Part shown: positions 56,874-64,000 of the stretch, in pieces
Layout: each line of letters starts with the position of its first letter
Position numbering within the stretch: position 1 is the stretch's first letter
Notes under the pieces: model-generated
Seen by the model: the letters and a program-made list of their open reading frames with translations, nothing else
The model's database searches: none
Told to the model about the DNA's origin: nothing
Position numbers and translations under genes: made by a program
From: Rikenellaceae bacterium
GTDB taxonomy: Bacteria; Bacteroidota; Bacteroidia; Bacteroidales; Rikenellaceae
Direction of reading: 5' to 3'
DNA length: 64,000 bases
Assembly (NCBI GenBank): GCA_015060075.1
Contig: SUZE01000005.1
Coordinates: 35,100-99,099 of the forward strand

Positions 56874-59165
56874 TTACAATATATTTATCATCACCCTTAC
56901 GCCTCCCGACACAGGACGACCTCGTTGCAGAAAGCGGTTGCCCATCGACTCGAAGTAGAAGACATCGTACCGTGTATTTGTGGCGTTCTTACACCAAAAA
57001 TCAACCGCCCACTTCTGCCCCTCAAATCGCACCGAAGCGTCTAATAACGCATACAAAGGTTGCGAAACATCGTTTGCCTCGTTCCAATATATTCTGCCGG
57101 CTCCCGTAACCCCAACGCTCAACACCATACGGTCTATCCAGCGAGAACGGAACGGAACGGTCTGCATCAGGCGCAAAGATAACGAATTTTTTGGTGCGTA
57201 TGGTATATAATTACCTGCATAATTTACACCACCCGATACAAACTCCTTAAATTTGGCATTCGTATATCCATACGAACCCCTCAACACCAGCGTTTTAGCC
57301 AATCGTGCCGTAGCTGATACTTCTGCACCAAAGGAGCGAGTTCTGCCCGCATTGGTCATCATACGACCCGTACTGTTTTCATCGGGAAAGATTGTAAGTT
57401 GTTGGTCAAGACACTCTATGTAGAAGAGTGCTGCATCGGCAGTAAACACCCCATCTTGTGTTCCAAAGTGTCCGCCAAGTTCCAAATTATAACTATGTTC
57501 GGGGTTATAGGCACACAACTCCTCAACATTCATCTCACGATACAATCCCATCTTATTCTGCAATCGGCGTTGCAAAATCTCGGAAAACATCTGTGTATTG
57601 AAGCCGCCAGCCTTATAACCCTTCGAGGCAGAGAGATAGAGCATATTTCTTCCTATGTCGTCTAAATCTACCGACACCGAAAACGATGGCAAAAACTCCA
57701 AAAAACCACGAGATAGCACCTCACTATCGGAGATGTTTATCGGTATGGTTGTGGGCGACTTCGACACATCACTCGGGAAGGTCGTATAGCAGGTGTTTGC
57801 ATCTGTTTTATAGAGCATCTGAACCAACTCATAGTCCAAACGCAATCCCAATGACAATCGCCAGCGACCAAGATGCACATCGCTACGATGATATGCCGCC
57901 ACACCGCTGTTGTGAGTCAAGAAGCGGCTATCAAGCAACATCTCATCACCGCCATTGCCCTCGCTGTCACCCCAGCGATACTCACCATCGTAGCCACTAT
58001 GGGTGTTGATATTGTCGAGGATAAGCTTTTCGATACCCGTGGCACCAAATGTTACAGGAGCCTGCATCTGCTCCCTCTTGAAGAAGCCATTAACTCCCAC
58101 CAACCAGCGATATACACCCTCCTCTTTCGAGCGCAGTACAAAATCTTCGGCTATGTGGTGTTGTTGCTTGCGTTGTTCGAGCGTAAAGTAGTATTCGGGC
58201 AGAAAGTCGTTGTCAATATGCATCTTATCGTTCATATACTGATACGATGTGATGCTTGCCAACGAAAATTTGCCAAAGTCGTAACGGATACTCAATCCGT
58301 CATTTACCGCCAATCGGGCATACGAACACGGCTCATTATAGCAGATTTTACCCACCAACTCCTCACGATGTTTGTCGGGGTTTGGCGAGCCGATATATTG
58401 GTAGGGGTAACCACCCTGCTCCACCATAGAAAAGGCGAGAGTGTTGTCTATGCTCAACGCTCCTTCACGATATTGGAATTTGGTGCGAAAATTTCCACTA
58501 TTCTCCTTGTCGCACAAGGAGTTATCGTACGAGTTGCGCCAATAGCCGTCACAATGAGAATATTGCGCCGAAACAGAAAATCCGAACTTTTCACCAAGGC
58601 GGTTGTAGGTTGAAGCCGCCACACGAAATGAGTTGCGAGAGCCATAGTCGGCACGCAGTCGCACACCCTGATAGGTCAAAGGCGAAAGGGTATAGACATT
58701 TATCACGCCCCCCATCGTATTGCGACCATAGAGCGTAGCCTGCGGACCACGCAGAAACTCGATGCGTTCTATATCCGGCAATTCGGTGTCGTAGAGGTTT
58801 TTGTCCGCCAACGGTACATTATCGACATTCATACCTACAACAGGTTGGTCGATACGGGTACCCATACCTCGCACATAGATTGACGAAGTGGTACGCGAGC
58901 CGTAGTCAGGCATAAAGAGGTTCGGAATATCGGTCATCACATCTTTGACTGCCGACACGCCCTGCATTTCGAGCGTTCGACCACTCAAAACAGATGCGGC
59001 AACCGCCTCACGGCGCAACTCCGAGCCCTGCTTAATGGCGGTAATCTGCACTCGGTCTACGGCAATTAGAGTATCCACCTGAGGCTCGTTTTCGTTGGCA
59101 TACGCAATCAACGAAACAAACATCAATGCCCCAACGAGCAGATATTTTTTTGCGTAGAGTTCCAC
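56874..59165 (-). CDS. TonB-dependent outer-membrane receptor
   Basis: 763 aa (GTG start at 59165). Signal peptide (about 1-24), a TonB-box-like region (VDTLIAVDRVQITA), a plug (SAVKDVMTDIPNLF, YVRGMGTRIDQPVVGMNVD, IERIEFLRGPQATLYGRN) and a 22-strand barrel. It lacks the N-terminal CarboxypepD-like extension of SusC proteins and no SusD gene follows, so it is closer to siderophore/vitamin-type receptors. Neighbouring GH3 suggests a glycosidic substrate. Confidence 0.88.
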   Translation of the reverse strand: MELYAKKYLLVGALMFVSLIAYANENEPQVDTLIAVDRVQITAIKQGSELRREAVAASVLSGRTLEMQGVSAVKDVMTDIPNLFMPDYGSRTTSSIYVRGMGTRIDQPVVGMNVDNVPLADKNLYDTELPDIERIEFLRGPQATLYGRNTMGGVINVYTLSPLTYQGVRLRADYGSRNSFRVAASTYNRLGEKFGFSVSAQYSHCDGYWRNSYDNSLCDKENSGNFRTKFQYREGALSIDNTLAFSMVEQGGYPYQYIGSPNPDKHREELVGKICYNEPCSYARLAVNDGLSIRYDFGKFSLASITSYQYMNDKMHIDNDFLPEYYFTLEQRKQQHHIAEDFVLRSKEEGVYRWLVGVNGFFKREQMQAPVTFGATGIEKLILDNINTHSGYDGEYRWGDSEGNGGDEMLLDSRFLTHNSGVAAYHRSDVHLGRWRLSLGLRLDYELVQMLYKTDANTCYTTFPSDVSKSPTTIPINISDSEVLSRGFLEFLPSFSVSVDLDDIGRNMLYLSASKGYKAGGFNTQMFSEILQRRLQNKMGLYREMNVEELCAYNPEHSYNLELGGHFGTQDGVFTADAALFYIECLDQQLTIFPDENSTGRMMTNAGRTRSFGAEVSATARLAKTLVLRGSYGYTNAKFKEFVSGGVNYAGNYIPYAPKNSLSLRLMQTVPFRSRWIDRMVLSVGVTGAGRIYWNEANDVSQPLYALLDASVRFEGQKWAVDFWCKNATNTRYDVFYFESMGNRFLQRGRPVSGGVRVMINIL

Positions 59166-59192
59166 TTCCTATTAAACTTTCTATCTCAAAGA

Positions 59193-61553
59193 CTACTCAA
59201 TAAACAACTTGCCGTTTGTCGGCTGCATTACATTGTTTACCTTCTCCACCTTCTCATCTTTGATGGTTATGCGATGCGAGAGAGGTCGTACTTGCGAGTC
59301 GAAGCCGAGCGAGAGGTCATAGTCGCCCTTTGCCAAGTGCCAAGCGCAACGCTTCTCGCTAAACGACATCAAGTCCGTCTGCTTGATAAACATCTCGACC
59401 TTGCACTCCTCGTTTGGTTGGAGCAACGGAGTCTTTGCATAGGCACGCAACTCGATAGCAGGGCGGTCAATCTCCGGCTTCAACTCCGAAGAGTAGAGTT
59501 GTACAACCTGCTTGGCAGGGAACTTACCCGTATTCTTAACGGTACAACTAACCGCATAGCCGCCCTTCTTCTCCTTAACCTGCATATTGCTCATCTCGAA
59601 CTGCGAATAGGTCAAGCCAAAACCAAACGGATAGGCAACCTCAACATTGCGAGTCGCATAGTGACGATAGCCGATGTAGATATCCTCCTCATAGTTGGTA
59701 TAGTCGATATTCGGGATATCATAGTATACAGGCTGCTTCTGGTCGAATGTACGAGAGAGGTTTTTACCCGTCTCGGAACACCATTCAAACTCGTTGTGAG
59801 GGAAGTTCTGCGAAGGAACATCGGCGTACTTCATAGGGAATGTGGTTGGAAGGTGTCCTGAAGGTGAAACCTTACCCAACAAGGCATCAGCAATCGAATT
59901 GCCCGCCTCTTGACCAGGCAACCACGTAACAAGAATTGCATCTACCTTATCTCTCCACGAAGCCATCTCGATAGGGCTGCAAATATTGAGCACCACGACA
60001 ACCTTCTTGCCCTTACTATGGAAATCACGGGAAACTGCGGCAATCATCGCCTGCTCGTGCATATTCAGATTGAAATCTCGCTCGACATGGCGGTCGAATG
60101 CCTCGGAGGAGTTGCGGCCAATGGTTATCACTGCAATATCGGCAGCCTCGGCAGCTGATGCGGTATGATTTCGTATATCCTTCAACTCCACAGGGCGGAT
60201 ATCATACGAACACCAACGGCGCAACTTCCAAACAGGAGTAAGTCGCTTAATCTCATTTTGGAGGTGCTTGGTATATCTCTTGTCCAACGCATCGTGTAGC
60301 ACCACACCTGCATTTTTGAGTCCTTCGTTAAGGTTTACGGTACGACCATTCAACGAGCGCACCGACACACTATTCGCTAAGATGAGGTTGTAGGAGCCGA
60401 TACCAAACAATGCTACCTTTTGCTCCTGCTTCAATGGAAGAACACTCTGCTCATTCTTCAACAGCACAAAACCCTCCGGCTCAATCTGACGAGTGAGTTT
60501 ACCATTCTCTTCAAGATTTGGGTTGTTAGAGAATTTGTAACCCTTGTGGCGTATAGACTTAACGACCAATTCGAGAACTCGCTTAACGCAACGGTCGAGG
60601 TCGGCCTCAGCAAGTTCGCCGCTTTTCACTGCCTCCATGATACGATTAACCTCGGCATATCGTCCCGGCTCGATAAGGTCGTTACCTGCCCAAATCTGCT
60701 TTGCAGCATCGTAGCCACCACCCCAATCGGTCACAACAAGACCCTTGAAGCCCCATTCGTCACGCAAAATAGTTTCGAGCAAACCTCTATCCTCAGAGGC
60801 GTGACGGCCATTGATATTGTTGTAGGAAGTCATGATGGTCCAAGGCTGCGACTCCTTAACCGTAATCTCAAAGTTTTTGAGATATATCTCACGCAAAGCT
60901 CGCTGCGAAACACGAGCGTCATTGTGCAGACGATTCAACTCCTGATTATTTACAGCAAAGTGCTTCGGACAAGCACCAACACCCATACTCTCGATACCAT
61001 TAGTCATCGCAGCACCCATCTTACCAGCCAAAAGAGGGTCTTCCGAGAAGTACTCGTAGTTACGACCACAAAGTGGATTTCGCATCATATTAAGACCGGG
61101 GCCCAACAACACATCGATACCATAGTCACGAGTCTCTTCGCCAAGTATTGCACCAATACGGAATGTGGCATCATCGTTCCATGACGAGGCAAGAAGAATC
61201 TCCGAAGGAACATTGGTTGCAAAATATTTCTTGTCATCACCCTCTCGATTTACCGACAAACGCACAGCCGAAGGTCCATCTGCCATCACAACAGGGGCAA
61301 TACCCAAACGCTCGATAGGATAGGTTGTACCTGCAACTCCCGGAACGAGTTTCTTGGTGTAACCAATCTCTCCGGCAGCATCTTTATTATCTGCCAAACG
61401 AGCACCAACAACAAGGTGCGCCTTCTCTTGAAGAGTCAGCTCTTTGATGACCTGGTCGATATTCTTCTCATCGAGTTTGAGTTGTTTTGGTGAAGCGCAT
61501 ACAGCACCCATTGCCAAGATAGCCATCAATAGGCAAATAGAGAGTTTTTTCAT
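59193..61553 (-). CDS. Glycoside hydrolase family 3 beta-glycosidase
   Basis: 786 aa with a signal peptide (1-20). GH3 TIM barrel: VVMADGPSAVRL, R/KHF motif at KHFAVNN (198-204), nucleophile D276 in VVTDWGGG. Then the alpha/beta sandwich with FDRHVERDFNL and a C-terminal fibronectin III-like domain (YPFGFGLTYSQFEMS). The family includes beta-glucosidases and beta-xylosidases; substrate not predictable. First gene of the operon with the TonB receptor and lipoprotein, preceded by TACCTTTG. Confidence 0.92.
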   Translation of the reverse strand: MKKLSICLLMAILAMGAVCASPKQLKLDEKNIDQVIKELTLQEKAHLVVGARLADNKDAAGEIGYTKKLVPGVAGTTYPIERLGIAPVVMADGPSAVRLSVNREGDDKKYFATNVPSEILLASSWNDDATFRIGAILGEETRDYGIDVLLGPGLNMMRNPLCGRNYEYFSEDPLLAGKMGAAMTNGIESMGVGACPKHFAVNNQELNRLHNDARVSQRALREIYLKNFEITVKESQPWTIMTSYNNINGRHASEDRGLLETILRDEWGFKGLVVTDWGGGYDAAKQIWAGNDLIEPGRYAEVNRIMEAVKSGELAEADLDRCVKRVLELVVKSIRHKGYKFSNNPNLEENGKLTRQIEPEGFVLLKNEQSVLPLKQEQKVALFGIGSYNLILANSVSVRSLNGRTVNLNEGLKNAGVVLHDALDKRYTKHLQNEIKRLTPVWKLRRWCSYDIRPVELKDIRNHTASAAEAADIAVITIGRNSSEAFDRHVERDFNLNMHEQAMIAAVSRDFHSKGKKVVVVLNICSPIEMASWRDKVDAILVTWLPGQEAGNSIADALLGKVSPSGHLPTTFPMKYADVPSQNFPHNEFEWCSETGKNLSRTFDQKQPVYYDIPNIDYTNYEEDIYIGYRHYATRNVEVAYPFGFGLTYSQFEMSNMQVKEKKGGYAVSCTVKNTGKFPAKQVVQLYSSELKPEIDRPAIELRAYAKTPLLQPNEECKVEMFIKQTDLMSFSEKRCAWHLAKGDYDLSLGFDSQVRPLSHRITIKDEKVEKVNNVMQPTNGKLFIE

Positions 61554-61585
61554 AGTGTTTAGATTGTTTGTAGTTTATTCAACTA

Positions 61586-61593
61586 CAAAGGTA
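61586..61593 (-). promoter_or_regulatory. -7 box of the GH3-TonB receptor operon
   Basis: TACCTTTG on the minus strand, 33 bp before the GH3 ATG. Confidence 0.5.
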
Positions 61594-61624
61594 ATAAATA
61601 TTTTGACAAATAAATTGGTTTTTT

Positions 61625-61889
61625 GCCCTCAAAAAGCAGAATTGGGCGAGGGAATTTCTTGTTAAACAAGAAACCAGATACCACCTTGATAGTAAAACGG
61701 ATTTTAAGCAGATGGTTGCAATGCGCACAATTGCGAAAACTTAATTTCTCGTCAGAAGTCGTGAGATTTCAAAATACCACCTCGATAGAAAAATCGTAAA
61801 TGATTAGGCTATTTTTGAGGCAATCAAAAAGCCCGATGCGCAGCATACTCCTCCAAAAAGCAGAATTGAGTGAGGGAATTTTGTACCAA
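61625..61889. repeat. Decayed copies of the stop-codon hairpin element (E1) and a duplicated 30-bp block
   Basis: AAAAAGCAGAATTG followed by GAGGGAATTT occurs twice (61633-61658 and 61856-61881). AAAAATCGTAAATGATT (61792-61808) is identical to the arm start of copy A at 421-437, and GCGCAGCATAC (61841-61851) is the family tip, but the right half is missing. These look like partial duplications of the element. No gene is present here. Confidence 0.5.
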
Positions 61890-62019
61890 AGTAAAAATGC
61901 TTTTAAGGAGGTAGTTGCAACGCTATCAAAGAAAAATGAGATGGGCGCATACCCGAAGTATGTAACCATCTCATTTTTTTGAAGATAAGGAAGCAAATGC
62001 CCCTTAAAACATTTTTACT
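61890..62019 (-). repeat. Stop-codon hairpin element, copy E2 (after pckA)
   Basis: The outer arm AGTAAAAATG-c-TTTTAAGG (61890-61908) pairs with CCTTAAAAC-ATTTTTACT (62002-62019). The inner stem AATGAGATGG (61935-61944)/CCATCTCATT (61966-61975) is perfect. The apical stem is CATAC-ccgaa-GTATG (61948-61962). The pckA stop codon (62015-62017) is inside the arm. Confidence 0.85.
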
Positions 62020-63625
62020 CGAGGTGTGGACCAGCTACTACAAGAGCCTTACCTGCCTCGTTAGTAGTGTACTTGCCGAAGTTCTTAATGAAACGGCTTG
62101 CCAAGTCCTCTGCCTTCTTCTCCCACTCTGCTGCATCAGCATAAGTGTCGCGTGGGTCGAGAATTGCAGGGTCTACACCTGGCAATGCTGTTGGAACCTC
62201 GAAGTCGAATACAGGAATCTTCTTGGTTGGAGCCTCCAAGATAGCACCATCGAGGATTGCATCGATAATACCACGAGTATCCTTGATAGAGATACGCTTG
62301 CCTGTACCATTCCAACCTGTATTTACGAGGTATGCCTTAGCACCACTCTTCTCCATACGCTTAACCAACTCCTCAGCGTACTTTGTTGGGTGCAACTCCA
62401 AGAATGCCTGACCGAAGCAAGCCGAGAATGTTGGAGTAGGCTCGGTGATACCACGCTCGGTACCTGCCAACTTAGCGGTGAAGCCCGAGAGGAAGTAGTA
62501 CTTAGTCTGCTCAGGGGTCAAAATCGAAACCGGAGGCAATACACCGAATGCATCAGCCGAGAGGAAGATAACATTCTTCGCAGCCGGAGCAGCCGAGATT
62601 GGCGATACGATGTTGTCGATGTGGTAGATAGGGTACGAAACACGAGTGTTCTCGGTCACGCTCTTATCGTTGAAGTCAATCTTACCATTCTCATCAACAG
62701 TTACATTCTCCAAGAGAGCATCACGCTTGATTGCGTTGTAGATATCCGGCTCAGACTCCTTGTCCAACTTGATAACCTTTGCATAGCAACCACCCTCGAA
62801 GTTGAAGATACCGTTGTCGTCCCAACCGTGCTCGTCATCACCGATAAGCTGGCGCTTAGGGTCTGTCGAAAGGGTTGTCTTACCTGTACCCGAAAGACCG
62901 AAGAAGATAGCGGTCTCGCCCTTCTCGTTGGTGTTAGCCGAGCAGTGCATCGAAGCGATACCCTGCAATGGGAGGTAGTAGTTCATCATCGAGAACATAC
63001 CCTTCTTCATCTCACCACCATACCAAGTATTGATGATAACCTGCTCACGTGAAGTGATGTTGAACACAACTGCTGTCTCCGAGTTAAGACCGAGCTCCTT
63101 GTAGTTCTCAACCTTTGCCTTCGAAGCGTTGTAAACAACGAAGTTAGGCTCGAAGTCCTTCAACTCCTCCTCTGTTGGGCGGATAAACATATTCTTAACG
63201 AAGTGAGCCTGCCATGCAACCTCCATAATGAAACGAACCGACATGCGGGTATCCTTATTTGCACCGCAGAAGCCATCTACAACATACAACTTCTTGCCCG
63301 AAAGCTCCTTCTGAGCGATACCCTTCAACACTGCCCAAGACTCCTCCGAGCAAGGCTTGTTGTCGTTCTTGTACTCCTCCGAAGTCCACCATACAGTATC
63401 CTTCGAGTTCTCGTCCATTACGATGAACTTGTCCTTAGGCGAACGACCTGTGTAAACACCTGTCATTACATTAACAGCACCGAGCTCAGTCTCCTGTCCC
63501 TTGTCGAAACCTGTAAGGTCTGCCTTGGTCTCCTCCTCAAAAAGGAGCTCGTACGATGGGTTGTAGATTACCTCGGTAGTGTCGGTAATACCATACTTCA
63601 ATAAATCTTCTTTCTTGAAAGCCAT
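62015..63625 (-). CDS. pckA: Phosphoenolpyruvate carboxykinase (ATP)
   Basis: Interconverts oxaloacetate and PEP; in Bacteroidales it often works in the carboxylating direction during fermentation to succinate. It is 536 aa. [11 protein letters not shown] binds oxaloacetate, kinase-1a P-loop GLSGTGKT is 243-250, and metal-binding residues lie around [12 protein letters not shown] (199-210). Full length, with promoter TATCTTTG at 63753-63760 and hairpin element E2 at its end. Confidence 0.96.
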   Translation of the reverse strand: MAFKKEDLLKYGITDTTEVIYNPSYELLFEEETKADLTGFDKGQETELGAVNVMTGVYTGRSPKDKFIVMDENSKDTVWWTSEEYKNDNKPCSEESWAVLKGIAQKELSGKKLYVVDGFCGANKDTRMSVRFIMEVAWQAHFVKNMFIRPTEEELKDFEPNFVVYNASKAKVENYKELGLNSETAVVFNITSREQVIINTWYGGEMKKGMFSMMNYYLPLQGIASMHCSANTNEKGETAIFFGLSGTGKTTLSTDPKRQLIGDDEHGWDDNGIFNFEGGCYAKVIKLDKESEPDIYNAIKRDALLENVTVDENGKIDFNDKSVTENTRVSYPIYHIDNIVSPISAAPAAKNVIFLSADAFGVLPPVSILTPEQTKYYFLSGFTAKLAGTERGITEPTPTFSACFGQAFLELHPTKYAEELVKRMEKSGAKAYLVNTGWNGTGKRISIKDTRGIIDAILDGAILEAPTKKIPVFDFEVPTALPGVDPAILDPRDTYADAAEWEKKAEDLASRFIKNFGKYTTNEAGKALVVAGPHLE

Positions 63626-63672
63626 AGTTTTTAATTATTAATTGTTTAACATCATCTCTCTGTTTCAAAATC

Positions 63673-63697
63673 TCCGCCATTTCGGGAGATGGCGAGG
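63673..63697 (-). other. 5' leader hairpin of pckA
   Basis: CTCCGCCAT and ATGGCGAG pair around TTCGGGAG in the leader of about 120 nt between the pckA promoter and ATG. It may influence pckA mRNA stability or translation; no known riboswitch motif is recognised. Confidence 0.4.
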
Positions 63698-63752
63698 GTA
63701 AATTTACGCCTATTCAGCAACGAATTTCGCAAAAGCCCCTTTTTCACCGCTG

Positions 63753-63760
63753 CAAAGATA
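63753..63760 (-). promoter_or_regulatory. -7 box of pckA
   Basis: Perfect TATCTTTG on the minus strand; TTTC lies 20 nt upstream as a near match to the -33 box. Confidence 0.6.
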
Positions 63761-63851
63761 ATGCATTTATTTTGAATTGTGAAAAAATTAACACTAAAAT
63801 TTTCAAACTTTTTTCGATTGTGATATAAGTGTACTTATATACCCCTCGCAA

Positions 63852-63888
63852 AAATGGGGTATCCAAGACAAATTGGACACCCCATTTG
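63852..63888 (-). terminator. Terminator of the gene at the right edge
   Basis: AAATGGGGT-at-CCAA pairs with TTGG-ac-ACCCCATTT; on the minus strand it ends in TTTTT. It lies 30 nt past the stop of the partial gene. Confidence 0.8.
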
Positions 63889-63918
63889 GAATGTAAGCAA
63901 AAGCAAAAATTTTGGGAA

Positions 63919-64000
63919 TTATTGCACCGAAGTTTTGAATGGTACGGCAGTAACATCGGTAGTCACCTTACCGGCAGTGGTTACGCCGAATGCAATAGCA
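63919..64000 (-). CDS. C-terminal end of an unidentified leftward gene (partial)
   Basis: The last 26 codons are visible: the product ends AIAFGVTTAGKVTTDVTAV then PFKTSVQ, stop TAA at 63919-63921. The Thr/Val-rich sequence would suit a secreted or surface beta-domain protein, but the family cannot be named. Confidence 0.5.
   Translation of the reverse strand, partial: AIAFGVTTAGKVTTDVTAVPFKTSVQ

Overview
This window is a chromosomal segment from a member of the order Bacteroidales. The evidence is the gene content: several fimbrillin-type lipoproteins, a PorX response regulator, DUF4837 and DUF5119-type proteins, a sphingolipid-type alpha-oxoamine synthase, and a SusD-less TonB receptor. 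Many gene starts are also preceded by the Bacteroidetes promoter pattern (TTTG, 19-21 nt, TAnnTTTG). An Alistipes-like relative is possible but cannot be proved from the sequence. Housekeeping genes are moderately GC-rich. A restriction-modification pair at 52-53.8 kb is visibly AT-richer.

Layout. (1) Positions 0.2-15.6 kb: a long leftward information-processing block, read as tRNA-Thr, tRNA-Tyr, tRNA-Gly, tuf, tRNA-Trp, secE, nusG, rplK, rplA, rplJ, rplL, rpoB, rpoC, then xerD and recO. A hairpin-rich 347-bp spacer separates rplL from rpoB. (2) 16-22.6 kb: a serine palmitoyltransferase-like enzyme; pyrH, a TlpA-like thioredoxin and frr; a YiiX-like lipoprotein; ubiX with a polysaccharide deacetylase; and a DUF4837 lipoprotein. 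(3) 22.5-29.7 kb: a secreted glycerophosphodiesterase, a membrane-anchored TIR receptor-like protein, an S9 peptidase lipoprotein, and a NUDIX-porX pair. (4) 29.7-34.3 kb: an extracellular lipoprotein/nuclease cassette, with a nuclease domain cut off by one in-frame TGA, bounded by inverted clusters of an intergenic repeat. (5) efp. (6) 35.2-48.5 kb: a leftward fimbrial locus with an OmpA/DUF3575 outer-membrane protein, a DUF5119-type lipoprotein, three fimbrillin-like lipoproteins and two giant modular lipoproteins. (7) 48.7-51.7 kb: sdaA and a SulP transporter. (8) A type II restriction-modification system. (9) 54-56.2 kb: nadC and a two-domain acyltransferase. (10) 56.3-61.6 kb: a GH3 glycosidase, TonB receptor and small lipoprotein operon. 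(11) pckA, and the last 26 codons of an unidentified leftward gene at the right edge.

Two families of intergenic repeats run through the window. The first is a 110-130-bp nested hairpin that begins in or at the stop codon of leftward genes (recO, frr, the YiiX-like gene, a giant fimbrial gene, pckA). Its stems differ in sequence from copy to copy but stay paired, including the apical stem, so it looks like a selected RNA structure. The second is a GC-rich composite repeat of about 110-190 bp, usually followed by a CTCGTCT tract. It lies on both sides of the nuclease cassette in opposite orientation, inside the fimbrial locus as a nearly exact tandem duplication, and beside the restriction-modification genes. 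These families, the TIR receptor, the in-frame TGA and a perfect 23-bp palindrome at the fimbrial promoter are the observations I rate highest.
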